NCBI RefSeq assembly: GCF_020010905.1
Contig: NZ_JAGJBY010000001.1
Span: 2,872,001-2,936,000 of the forward strand
Source: Streptomyces acidiscabies
Lineage (GTDB): Bacteria > Actinomycetota > Actinomycetes > Streptomycetales > Streptomycetaceae
Direction of reading: 5' to 3'
Length of the DNA stretch: 64,000 nucleotides
The notes beneath the pieces are model-generated. The model did no database searches and was not told the DNA's origin. It saw only the letters and a program-made list of their open reading frames with translations. The stretch's first letter is position 1, and every line of letters starts with the position of its first letter. The position numbers and the translations under genes are program-made. Shown here piece after piece: positions 46,826-59,458 of the stretch.

Positions 46826-48321
46826 GGGCGGGCTGCCTCTGCGTGGGTGAGGTGGGCGAGGGTGTCGAAGCCGGTGCCGTCGAAGTCGGCGATCGTTGTG
46901 GACAGGCGGTTCTTGAGAGGTGCTGTCCAGTGGGGTGGGGGTGGGCCGGTGAGGAGGGCGGCGATGCTGCCTGCTGTTGCGCCGTTCGAGTCTGTGTCCC
47001 AACCTCCCGATACCGTGCGGGAGATGGACCCCGTGAAGTCGCCGTCCGCGTGGGTCAGGGCTGCTGCGATCAGTGCGGTGTTCGGGATCGCGTGGACCCA
47101 GTGGTAGTGGCCATGGGTGGCGTGGAGTTCGTCCACGATCCTGTCGAAGTCCCGTTCCGTTCTGGCCAGTTGGATTGCTTCCTCAACTGCCTTGTGCAGG
47201 CGGGATGTTGGGGGGATCAGGGTTAGGGCTGTGGCTAGGCAGGTGTGGATGTCCTGGGTGCCTGTTGCTGCTGTTGCGATCGTTGCCGCGATGTACATCG
47301 CCGCGTAGACGCCGTTCGCCGTGTGCGTCAACGTTGCGTCTCTGTATGCCTGTTCTGCCGCCGCCCTGGGGTTTCCCGGGTTTGTCCAGCCGTGGACGTC
47401 CGCACGGATCATTGCGCCGATCCATTCCCTGAACGGGTTGTTGTGGTGGGCCGTTCTTGGGGGGTCGATGCCGGTGAGGAGGTTGCGGTAGGCGATTCGC
47501 TCCGCTGTGAATGTTCGGCCTGCTGGGAGTTCGTCCAGCCAGAGTCTTGCTACGTCCTCCGTTGTGAAGTTTCTGCCGTGGCGTTGGAGGAGGAGCAGGT
47601 TCAGGAGGGGGTAGTTGAGGTCGTCGTCCTCCGGCATGCCGTCGATGTTCTCGGCTAGGGAGGTGGGGGCTGAGCGGCGGTTCCAAGGGTGGGCGGTGAG
47701 GAGGGAGTTGGGGACGCCCTTTGCTGTGAAGTAGGTGGTCAGGGGCCAGTTGCCGGTGGATTTGGCTAGGGCTCGGATGGCGGGGAGGGGGAGTTTTTCT
47801 ACGGGTTTGCCTAGGAGGCAGCCGACGGCTCTGCCTAGCCAGGCGGATTCGTAGGTACGGGGGGTTGGGGGTGGTTTGGGTGAGTGGTCGAGTGCGGGGT
47901 TCGTCGTGGCTTGTCGCGCCCGCGCGACGGTAGTCGCACATTGGATACAGCCCCGCGCCCCTGAGGTTTGTGGGGGTGACTGTGCTTCGTCGAGTGTCGG
48001 TTCGTTGTGGCTGGTCGCGCAGTTCCCCGCGCCCCTTAGGTTGGTGGGGGGCCATGTGGCTTGGATCGCTGGCCAGTCCGTGGGTTCTGCTGTTGCCAAC
48101 TCGCCTTGATGGGCTGCCAGTTCTGCCAGGAGGGCTGTTGCCAAGTCGCGTAGGTGGGGTGGGGGTGGCGTGGGGGAAGCTCCTGCCCTTGAGGGTGCTT
48201 CCTTGCCTCCCGCCTTTTGCCAGCGGGCCGCGATTTCCCTTGTGTCTCTGCCGTCTTCCCTTGCCTGGCGGAGTTCATGGGCCAGCAAGTCCTCCGGTTG
48301 TAGCCAGGTCAGGCGGAGCAC
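46822..48321 (-). CDS. ADP-ribosylglycohydrolase-family protein 4, with repeat-derived linker
   Basis: A 499-aa protein starting at a GTG overlapping the upstream ADPRH stop. Residues 1-90 form a helical domain (LTWLQPEDLLAHELRQARED). Residues 93-144 are translated from two dispersed repeats (NLRGAGNCATSHNEP, then CIQCATTVARARQATTNP). Residues 157-499 are the ADPRH domain (ESAWLGRAVGCLLGKPVEKL). The first metal motif is EDDD (231-234) where TDDT is usual; the C-terminal motif WDTDS (442-445) is intact. ADPRH proteins remove ADP-ribose from Arg, dinitrogenase reductase or other targets. The target here is unknown. Confidence 0.85.
   Translation of the reverse strand: MLRLTWLQPEDLLAHELRQAREDGRDTREIAARWQKAGGKEAPSRAGASPTPPPPHLRDLATALLAELAAHQGELATAEPTDWPAIQATWPPTNLRGAGNCATSHNEPTLDEAQSPPQTSGARGCIQCATTVARARQATTNPALDHSPKPPPTPRTYESAWLGRAVGCLLGKPVEKLPLPAIRALAKSTGNWPLTTYFTAKGVPNSLLTAHPWNRRSAPTSLAENIDGMPEDDDLNYPLLNLLLLQRHGRNFTTEDVARLWLDELPAGRTFTAERIAYRNLLTGIDPPRTAHHNNPFREWIGAMIRADVHGWTNPGNPRAAAEQAYRDATLTHTANGVYAAMYIAATIATAATGTQDIHTCLATALTLIPPTSRLHKAVEEAIQLARTERDFDRIVDELHATHGHYHWVHAIPNTALIAAALTHADGDFTGSISRTVSGGWDTDSNGATAGSIAALLTGPPPPHWTAPLKNRLSTTIADFDGTGFDTLAHLTHAEAARP
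47892..47962 (+). repeat. Dispersed repeat, variant copy with internal 29-nt insert
   Basis: Begins GTGCGGGGTTCGTCGTGGC and ends CCCCGCGCCCCT like the other copies. The central AGTT is replaced by about 29 nt including GCGCGACGGTAGTCGCAC. It lies inside ADPRH 4, antisense to its reading direction, 31 nt from the next copy and in the same orientation. Confidence 0.7.
47994..48036 (+). repeat. Dispersed intergenic repeat, copy 3, inside an ADPRH gene
   Basis: Full core GCAGTTCCCCGCGCCCCT with GGTTCGTTGTGGCTGG ahead of it, nearly identical to copies 1 and 2. It lies in the coding sequence of the leftward ADPRH 4 gene and is translated there as part of the linker. Confidence 0.8.
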
Positions 48322-49487
48322 AGGTGCGCTCCCATGGACGTGAAGGCTGACTCGTGGGTTCGGCGGTGGGCTACGTCCTTCTCGAAGATTTCTCTTGTTA
48401 CCTCTGTGAGCGTTTTTGCTGGGTGCCAGAGGTCCAACTTGCTTGCTGTTGCTACCTCGTTGGACCAAATCTGTGGGGGTGCGGAGCCCAGTGCTCCTGC
48501 CAAGGCCCCTGTCATCGTGGCGATCGAGTCGCAGTCTCTGCCGTAGTTGACGGCTCCTAGGACCGCCTCCTCGTAGTCGCCGTTCGTGATCAGCAACATG
48601 GCCAGGGCGATGGGGAGTTCTTCGATCGCGTGGAGGCGAGAGGGGCGGCGGGCGTTCAAGGAAGGGGTGCGGTAGTCCGGGCCTACCGTGTCGTACGGGG
48701 CGATTGCTTCCCTCAGGGGGGTTAGGGCTGATTCCGGGTCCGAGTAGTGGGTTGCCGTTTCCGCTACCTTTTCGATCGCCGTTCTTGTGCCGTCCTTCGC
48801 CAACGTCAGGCACGTGGCGATGATCGACGCGGGGGTCGCGTCGGGGATGCACGCCGCCGATACCGCCGCCGCGAAGACTCCCGCCGCCTCGCGGCCGTAC
48901 GAGGACTGGTGGGCGGCCGTGATGTCCAGGGCCTCGTTGTACGCGGCTCTGGGGTTGGCCGCGTTGATCAGGCCTACCGGGGTCATGTACATCGCCGCGC
49001 CGCAGTTGACGATGTTGCCCACGCCTGCCTCGCGGGGGTCCGCGTGGGCGTAGTGGAGGCGGGTGGCCAGCCATTTTTCCGCCAGGAAGAGGCGGTGGAG
49101 GAGGAGGGTCTCCGATTCCAGCTCCGGGATCCAGCGGGGGGTTGTCATCAGGTCCGGGACCAGGTGGTCGGCGATCGCGTACGCGTCCAGGTGGTCGCGG
49201 ACCTTCGCGTAGACCCTGATCAGCGCGTGGGTCATCAGGGTGTCGTCCGTGATGTGGCCGTTTCCCTTGTGGTACGGGGCGATCGGGCGGGCCGTGCGCC
49301 AGTCGTCGCCGTTCCAGGGGCCCACGATGCCGGTGATTCTGCCGCCGTGGCGGGCCATGATCTGGGCGGGGGAGTAGCCCTCCACCGGGCCGCCGAGTGC
49401 GTCGCCCACCGCCGCGCCGACCAGGGCGGCGGTGATGCGGTCCTCCAGGGAAGGGTGGGGTGTTTTGTCTGACATGGGGTGAATCAT
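48309..49487 (-). CDS. ADP-ribosylglycohydrolase-family protein 3
   Basis: A 392-aa single-domain ADPRH. Both metal-binding motifs are canonical: HITDDTLMTH (TDDT near 80-83) and NYGRDCDSIATM (DCDS near 318-321). The N-terminus has the family block ITAALVGAAVGDALGGPVEG. With these residues it should be an active hydrolase. The ATG at 49487 overlaps the upstream stop (ATGA), with AGGAG very close; the ATG at 49475 (MSDKTPHPSL) is an alternative. Its end overlaps the GTG of ADPRH 4 by 13 nt. Confidence 0.9.
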   Translation of the reverse strand: MIHPMSDKTPHPSLEDRITAALVGAAVGDALGGPVEGYSPAQIMARHGGRITGIVGPWNGDDWRTARPIAPYHKGNGHITDDTLMTHALIRVYAKVRDHLDAYAIADHLVPDLMTTPRWIPELESETLLLHRLFLAEKWLATRLHYAHADPREAGVGNIVNCGAAMYMTPVGLINAANPRAAYNEALDITAAHQSSYGREAAGVFAAAVSAACIPDATPASIIATCLTLAKDGTRTAIEKVAETATHYSDPESALTPLREAIAPYDTVGPDYRTPSLNARRPSRLHAIEELPIALAMLLITNGDYEEAVLGAVNYGRDCDSIATMTGALAGALGSAPPQIWSNEVATASKLDLWHPAKTLTEVTREIFEKDVAHRRTHESAFTSMGAHLCSA

Positions 49488-50902
49488 GCTCCTGTTGTTG
49501 CCGGTTGTGCGGCTTCCAGGAGTTCGGCGAGTTCCAGGAGGTCGGTGCCGGTGAGGCGGGGGAGGGTGCAGCCGGAGAGTGTGCGGGTGGTTGTGCGCCA
49601 GGTGTCGGGGATCGATGCCGCGCCGCCGATCGCGCCGGTCAGGGCGCCGGTCAGGGCTGGGGTGGAGTCGGCGACTCTGGAGAGGCAGGTTGCTGCTGGG
49701 ACCGCCTCTGCGATGCGGCCGTTCGCGGCGAGGGAGATTGCCAGGGTTACTGGGACCGTTTCCGCCGCTGCGATGCCGTAGCTGTAGACGTGGTCCACGA
49801 TCTGGTGTTCCAGCAGGGGGATCAGGGCGAATGCCGAGTCCGTTGTTTCTGCCAGGTGGAGGGCGTGGCGGGCGTTTCTGCCGATCTCTGTTTCCGGGGG
49901 GAGTTGGGTCAGGGCCGCTTCTACGCAGGTTTCGATGTTCTCTCCGGCCAGCGCCAAGGAGATTGCCGCTGCCATTGCTCTTGCGCCGTGTACTCCGTCG
50001 CCGTCCTGGGTGTAGCGGGCGTCGAACTCCGCTAGGTCCGCTGCTCGTTGGGGGTTTCCTGGGTGGGTTGTTGCCAGGACGCATGCTCTTACGCAGGCCG
50101 CGTCGTCGAAGTAGTGGGGGTTGTCGTGGCCTGTTGCCGGGGGGCGTAGGCCTGCTGCGAGGTTTGTCAGGCCGGCTCTTACCGAGATGCGGGCGCGTAG
50201 GGGGAGTACGGCTGATTCGATCTCCGGGGCGTTTGCCGCTGCGGCTGCTACCTCCGCTGCCAAGGAGGTCCAGGTGAGGTCGATCGCCGTTCTTGTGCGG
50301 TGGTCTCTGCTCAGGTCGTTCAGGGTGGTGGGGTCTGTGGTGCGGAGGAGGGTCTGGGCGGTTAGGGCTGCCCATTCCGCGTCGTCCGAGGGGCCCAGGT
50401 GGAGGGGAGCGGGGGGTTGGTTCAGGGCGATGGGGACGGGGAGGGTGGTGGTGGCGTTCTGTTCTGCGAAGGTGTCCAGTTCGCGGGTTAGGCGGCGGGT
50501 CCAGGTGGGCATGCGGGAGGCTCTGTGGCGGGCGGAGGGCCAGCCGGTGGCGTCGCCTGTGGCTAGGCCCAGGAGCATGCCGGTGATTGGACGCCGGGCC
50601 TTGGCTTCGCGATTGGCTTCGCCGATGGCCGGGTCGTGTCTGCCCGCACCGTTGGTGGGTGCGGGTTTTTCTTGTGGGGGGTGCTCTTCGTCGGCGGCTT
50701 GTGGTGGGGGGTGGGGGCAGCTGTGGGGGGTGGTTCCGTTGTGGGGCGGGTGCGGGTAGTGCGTGGCTGGTCGCGCAGTTCCCCGCGCCCCTGGGTGGGT
50801 TGGGGTGTGCGTTGGGTTTGATGCGCTGTTGTTTGTTGTCACTCTTGCGTCCGGTTCTCGGCGTTCGTTTTCCTTGGTCTCCGTCTCCTCTTCCTCCCTC
50901 AC
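49484..50902 (-). CDS. ADP-ribosylglycohydrolase-family protein 2, divergent motifs
   Basis: A 472-aa protein if read from the GTG at 50902, which overlaps the upstream stop (GTGA) and has GGAGGAGAG ahead. The first 105 residues are low complexity and include about 16 residues from a dispersed repeat (HPGARGTARPATHYP). The ADPRH domain starts at about 105 (ITGMLLGLATGDATGW). The metal motifs are changed: PSDDAEW in place of TDDT, and SRVADSTP where the first Asp of DxDS/T is Val. It may be a pseudo-enzyme or have altered activity. A true start nearer the domain cannot be excluded, but no ATG or GTG lies there in frame before the domain's own Met. Confidence 0.75.
   Translation of the reverse strand: MREEEETETKENERREPDARVTTNNSASNPTHTPTHPGARGTARPATHYPHPPHNGTTPHSCPHPPPQAADEEHPPQEKPAPTNGAGRHDPAIGEANREAKARRPITGMLLGLATGDATGWPSARHRASRMPTWTRRLTRELDTFAEQNATTTLPVPIALNQPPAPLHLGPSDDAEWAALTAQTLLRTTDPTTLNDLSRDHRTRTAIDLTWTSLAAEVAAAAANAPEIESAVLPLRARISVRAGLTNLAAGLRPPATGHDNPHYFDDAACVRACVLATTHPGNPQRAADLAEFDARYTQDGDGVHGARAMAAAISLALAGENIETCVEAALTQLPPETEIGRNARHALHLAETTDSAFALIPLLEHQIVDHVYSYGIAAAETVPVTLAISLAANGRIAEAVPAATCLSRVADSTPALTGALTGAIGGAASIPDTWRTTTRTLSGCTLPRLTGTDLLELAELLEAAQPATTGA
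50750..50792 (+). repeat. Dispersed intergenic repeat, copy 5
   Basis: Core GCAGTTCCCCGCGCCCCT preceded by GTGCGTGGCTGGTCGC. Same orientation as all other copies. It lies in the N-terminal part of the ADPRH 2 reading frame, 110 nt inside the GTG start used here. Confidence 0.8.
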
Positions 50903-51924
50903 CTCTCCTCCCCGCCCTCCGCCGCCAGCGCGAAGTCCGATCTCGTCGGCGTCCACTTCGTGCTCTCCGTCTGGATCAGGAGTTCCGCTACGTCCAGGAC
51001 GTGGTGGCCCGCCATTTCGGGGAGGCACGAGCCTTTTGCCGGGCCGATTGCCTGGGCCCAGAGGGTGGGGATTGCTGCGGCGCCCTGCGTTGCTCCTGAT
51101 AGGGCGCCTGCTACCGCTGCCGTTGTGTCCGCGTCTCTGCCCATGTTCACCGCCGTCAGGACCGAGGTTCGGAAGTCCGCGTTCGCGTAGGCGTATGCGC
51201 CGAAGGACAGCGCCACCGCCTCCGGGGCCAGGTCCGTCCAGGGGTAGCCGGGGATGATCACCGCTGTGCGGATGGCTCGTTCGCCCTCGTGGGCGTGGGC
51301 CACCGCGCGGCGTAGGGAGCGGGCTGTCCAGGAGTCGTCGGGGATGACCGCCAGGGCGGAGGCGATCACCGTGATGGGGGGTGCGCCTGTCATGGCCGTT
51401 GCTACGCCTGCCGCCACCGCCTGGCCGCCGTAGATGCCCTCGCCCTCGTGGCTCACCGAGCCGTCGATCGCCGCCAGGCGGGCCGCCTCCGCCGGGCGGC
51501 CCGCCGCGAAGACGCCGAAGACCGCCGCGCGCATCGCGAGGCCGTCGCTCCAGGCGTGGCGGTGCTGGGCCGTGACGGGGGCGGTCAGGCCGCGGCGGAG
51601 GTTCTCCAGCGTGCCGCGTTCGCTGAAGCCGGCGCCTCGGAAGGGGCCCTCGTCGCGGTCGGCGATCCAGGCGTGCCAGGCGGATTGGACGTGGGCGGGG
51701 GTGAGGGCCGAGCCGTGGCGGGCGAGGAGGAGGCCGGAGAGGATCGCGTACTCGGTGTCGTCGGTGCCGGCGGGCGTGTCGGTGACGTACCCGGTGATAC
51801 GGCCCCAGCGGGCGCGGATCTCGGACGGCTTCATGTTCTCCGCCGGGGCGCCGAGGGCGTCTCCTACGGCGAGGCCGAGCAGGGCGCCTCTCGCCCGTTC
51901 ACGCAGCGCTGCGATCGATGCCAT
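50899..51924 (-). CDS. ADP-ribosylglycohydrolase-family protein 1, first gene of the operon
   Basis: A 341-aa single-domain ADPRH starting MASIAALRER at an ATG behind GGAGG. Metal motifs are canonical: AGTDDTEYAI (TDDT 54-57) and NMGRDADTTAAV (DADT about 264-267). RGALLGLAVGDALGAPAENM is the family N-terminal block, read in two parts. It is probably an active hydrolase of ADP-ribosyl groups; the target is unknown. It leads a seven-gene operon in which the next genes overlap one another by 4 to 13 nt. Two inverted repeats lie upstream. Confidence 0.91.
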   Translation of the reverse strand: MASIAALRERARGALLGLAVGDALGAPAENMKPSEIRARWGRITGYVTDTPAGTDDTEYAILSGLLLARHGSALTPAHVQSAWHAWIADRDEGPFRGAGFSERGTLENLRRGLTAPVTAQHRHAWSDGLAMRAAVFGVFAAGRPAEAARLAAIDGSVSHEGEGIYGGQAVAAGVATAMTGAPPITVIASALAVIPDDSWTARSLRRAVAHAHEGERAIRTAVIIPGYPWTDLAPEAVALSFGAYAYANADFRTSVLTAVNMGRDADTTAAVAGALSGATQGAAAIPTLWAQAIGPAKGSCLPEMAGHHVLDVAELLIQTESTKWTPTRSDFALAAEGGEER

Positions 51925-51956
51925 CCGTGAACCTCCGGGGGAGAGGGGCGGTCAGT

Positions 51957-51970
51957 GAACAGATCTGTCC
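51957..51970. promoter_or_regulatory. Near-perfect palindrome upstream of the ADPRH operon
   Basis: GAACAGATCTGTCC has a 10-bp perfect centre (ACAGATCTGT) 33-46 nt before the first ADPRH start. Its position suits an operator for the operon. The regulator is unknown. Confidence 0.45.
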
Positions 51971-52023
51971 CACCATTGGCGGTTGACCTCAGCCTGGAAG
52001 CCCCTTTTGTCACCCGGACGACT

Positions 52024-52040
52024 TTTGAGCGCAACTCAAA
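52024..52040. promoter_or_regulatory. Inverted repeat in the divergent ADPRH/VIT gap
   Basis: TTTGAG and CTCAAA flank a 5-nt spacer (CGCAA). It lies about 100 nt from the ADPRH start and 148 nt from the VIT start in an AT-richer stretch. A protein-binding site or -35 region for the ADPRH operon is possible. Confidence 0.35.
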
Positions 52041-52152
52041 TCGAATGAGCGTCCGGCGGTAAAACCGCAGCTAAGCCCAGCCTTTCCTTGCTGGCGAGGA
52101 GGGAATGACCGACGTAGCCTCGGTGCTGTAGAGAATTAGAACGTGTCCAAAG

Positions 52153-52171
52153 TTAGCTTTGGCTTAGCTTG
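52153..52171. promoter_or_regulatory. Candidate DmdR/IdeR iron box upstream of the VIT-type gene
   Basis: TTAGCTTTGGCTTAGCTTG agrees at about 13 of 19 positions with the DmdR/IdeR consensus TTAGGTTAGGCTCACCTAA. It lies 17-35 nt before the VIT-type gene, just past a possible -10 (TAGAGA, 52129). Iron-dependent repression of an iron/manganese transporter would make sense. Confidence 0.5.
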
Positions 52172-52187
52172 CCGGGGATGGAAGAAC

Positions 52188-52919
52188 ATGGCTCTCATCG
52201 ACATCGAGGCGCCGCTGCACGAGGCGCACCGCGACAACCACACCCACCGTGACGTCAACGGCGGCTGGCTCAGGCCGGCGGTGTTCGGGGCGATGGACGG
52301 ACTGGTGTCCAACCTCGCCCTGATGACCGGCGTCGCGGGCGGCGACCTGGGGCACCAGGCCGTCGTCCTCACCGGCCTCGCGGGCCTCGCGGCGGGCGCC
52401 TTCTCGATGGCGGCCGGCGAGTACACCTCCGTCGCCTCGCAGCGGGAGCTGGTGGAGGCGGAACTCGACGTCGAGCGGGCGCAGTTGCGCAGGCACCCGG
52501 CGGATGAGGAGGCCGAGCTGGCGGCGCTGTACGAGGCGCGGGGCGTGGATGCGCCGCTCGCGCGCGAGGTCGCCCGGCAGTTGTCGAAGGACCCCGAGAT
52601 GGCGCTGGAGATCCATGCGCGCGAGGAGCTGGGGATCGACCCCTCGGACCTGCCCTCCCCGCTTGTCGCCGCCGTCTCGTCGTTCGGGGCGTTCGCGCTG
52701 GGTGCGCTGCTGCCGCTGCTGCCGTACCTGCTGGGGGCGAGCGCACTGTGGCCGGCCGTGCTCGTGGCGCTGCTCGGGCTCTTCCTGTGCGGGGCCGTCG
52801 TCGCCCGCGTGACCGCGCGGACCTGGTGGTACAGCGGGCTGCGGCAGTTGGCGCTGGGCGGCGCGGCGGCGGGTGTGACGTACGTCCTGGGCACTTTGTT
52901 CGGTACGGCCGTAGGATAG
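52188..52919 (+). CDS. VIT1/CCC1-family Fe2+/Mn2+ transporter
   Basis: A 243-aa membrane protein starting MALIDIEAPL behind GGAAG. TM1 carries GGWLRPAVFGAMDGLVSNLAL, read in two parts, TM2 AGAFSMAAGEYTSVASQREL, and a Glu-rich cytoplasmic metal-binding domain spans about residues 85-155 (EAELDVERAQLRRHPADEEAEL in parts). Three further helices follow. This is the VIT/CCC1 plan, moving Fe2+ or Mn2+ out of the cytoplasm. A possible iron box precedes it. Confidence 0.92.
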   Translation: MALIDIEAPLHEAHRDNHTHRDVNGGWLRPAVFGAMDGLVSNLALMTGVAGGDLGHQAVVLTGLAGLAAGAFSMAAGEYTSVASQRELVEAELDVERAQLRRHPADEEAELAALYEARGVDAPLAREVARQLSKDPEMALEIHAREELGIDPSDLPSPLVAAVSSFGAFALGALLPLLPYLLGASALWPAVLVALLGLFLCGAVVARVTARTWWYSGLRQLALGGAAAGVTYVLGTLFGTAVG

Positions 52920-53294
52920 GGAGGCTGCTAGGTATGCGAGGGACCGTATAAATAGCCGTTACTCGCTGGTTTCGGATGCGTGACCACCGGGCATGAGCCG
53001 TAAGCGCTGCGGGCAACGACGCCCGTGGCACACGCGCGGGACGGGTGAAGACGCCCCTTCCGTACTCCCCCAGGAACGACGGACACCGATCTGTCCCGCT
53101 CGCTCCCGCACATTTTCAGCCGCCTTGCGCGGCACCCGCCGCGACCCTACGGCGTCCGCATGCTGGAACGGTGTATCCACTTCCCGAGAACCGCCCCATC
53201 ATGTAACCTGCACGAAATTTTGCACTTACGCAGAGGGCCAACGTCGTCCCTCGGCAACGCAGATATGCCACTTGAGACGACGACGGGAGAGCCG
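52920..53294 (+). other. 375-nt gltB upstream region without a gene
   Basis: No protein gene with plausible codon use was seen. A weak hairpin near 53010-53025 (CGGGC and GCCCG) may end the VIT transcript. A promoter-like pair TTCCCG (53181) and TAACCT (53204) with 17-nt spacing lies over the GlnR-like box. The transcript would then have a leader of about 80 nt. Confidence 0.5.
53203..53218 (+). promoter_or_regulatory. Candidate GlnR box upstream of gltB
   Basis: GTAAC-N6-GAAAT matches the GlnR half-site order GTnAC-N6-GAAAC with one mismatch. A weaker TTAC follows at 53226 after a further 7 nt. It lies 77-92 nt before gltB over the proposed -10. GlnR is the nitrogen regulator of Streptomyces, and glutamate synthase is a sensible target. 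Confidence 0.5.
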
Positions 53295-57879
<4,585 letters not shown>

Positions 57880-57887
<8 letters not shown>

Positions 57888-59340
57888 CCCGAAGGGCTTC
57901 CTGAACCACGGCCGTGAGGTCGCCAAGTCCCGTCCCGTCGACGTGCGTCTCAAGGACTGGAACGAGGTCTACGTCCCCGGCTCGCTGCTGCCGATCATCT
58001 CGCAGCAGGCGTCCCGCTGTATGGACTGCGGCATCCCGTTCTGCCACAACGGCTGTCCGCTCGGGAACCTCATCCCCGAGTGGAACGACTACGCGTACCG
58101 CGAGGACTGGTCCGCCGCGTCCGAGCGGCTGCACGCCACCAACAACTTCCCCGAGTTCACGGGGCGGCTCTGCCCGGCTCCCTGCGAGTCGGCGTGCGTC
58201 CTCGGCATCAACCAGCCCGCCGTCACCATCAAGAACGTCGAAGTCTCCATCATCGACAAGGCGTGGGACGCCGGTACGGTCGCCGCGCAGGCGCCCGAGC
58301 GGCTCTCCGGCAAGACCGTCGCCGTCATCGGCTCCGGGCCCGCCGGGCTCGCCGCCGCGCAGCAGCTCACCCGGGCCGGTCACACCGTCGCCGTGTACGA
58401 GCGCGCCGACCGCGTCGGCGGTCTTCTGCGGTACGGCATCCCCGAGTTCAAGATGGAGAAGCGGCACATCAACCGGCGCATCGAGCAGATGCGCGCGGAG
58501 GGGACCCGCTTCCGTACGGGGATCGAGATCGGGCGCGACCTCAAGGCGACCGACCTCAAGAAGCGGTACGACGCCGTCGTCATCGCCGCCGGGGCGACCA
58601 CCGCGCGCGATCTCCCTGTCCCCGGGCGGGAGTTGAAGGGCGTCCACCAGGCGATGGAGTACCTGCCCCTCGCGAACAAGGTGCAGGAGGGCGACTACGT
58701 GACGTCCCCCATCACCGCCGAGGGCAAGCACGTCGTCGTCATCGGCGGCGGGGACACGGGCGCCGACTGTGTCGGCACCGCGCACCGTCAAGGGGCCGCG
58801 TCCGTCACGCAGTTGGAGATCATGCCGCGGCCCGGCGAGGACCGGCCGGCCGGTCAGCCGTGGCCCACCTTCCCCATGCTGTACAAGGTCACCTCCGCGC
58901 ACGAGGAGGGCGGCGAGCGGGTCTACTCCGTCTCCACGACCCACTTCGAGGGCGACGAGGAGGGCAACGTGCAGTGGCTGCACCTCGTCGAGGTCGAGTT
59001 CATCGAGGGCAAGCTCACGCAGAAGCCGGGCACCGAGCGGAAGATCCCCGCCCAACTCGTCACGCTGGCCATGGGGTTCACCGGGACCGACCGGGAGAAC
59101 GGTCTGGTCGAGCAGTTCGGCCTCGAACTGGACGAGCGCGGGAACGTCGCCCGCGACGCCGAGTTCCAGACGAACGTGCCGGGCGTGTTCGTCGCCGGTG
59201 ACGCGGGGCGGGGTCAGTCCCTCATCGTGTGGGCCATCGCCGAGGGCCGCTCGGCGGCGCGCGGCTGCGACCGTTTCCTCACGGGGGCCAGCGACCTGCC
59301 GGCCCCGATCCGTCCGACGGACCGCTCACTGATGGTCTGA
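57880..59340 (+). CDS. gltD: Glutamate synthase, small subunit
   Basis: NADPH-dependent FAD/iron-sulfur protein passing electrons to GltB. 486 aa, starting [10 protein letters not shown]. Two 4Fe-4S cysteine groups are in [17 protein letters not shown] and [12 protein letters not shown]. The FAD site is [13 protein letters not shown] and the NADPH site is [32 protein letters not shown] near the C-terminus is the typical second FAD motif. Its ATG lies within the end of gltB, so translation is coupled. Confidence 0.97.
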
Positions 59341-59370
59341 CGGTCACCCCAAAGACGTCCCGTACAAAGG

Positions 59371-59439
59371 CGTACGGAACTGTAGACGACGCCTGCCCCA
59401 CTGTCCCCGACCGGACGACCGGGCAGGCGTCGCCGTACG
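59371..59439 (+). terminator. Long hairpin after gltD
   Basis: GACGCCTGCCC (59388-59398) pairs with GGGCAGGCGTC (59421-59431), and the outer CGTACGG (59371) and CCGTACG (59433) extend the structure across an unpaired bulge. It ends 20 nt before the next ATG. Confidence 0.65.
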
Positions 59440-59458
59440 TCTGGATAAGGTGGCCGGC

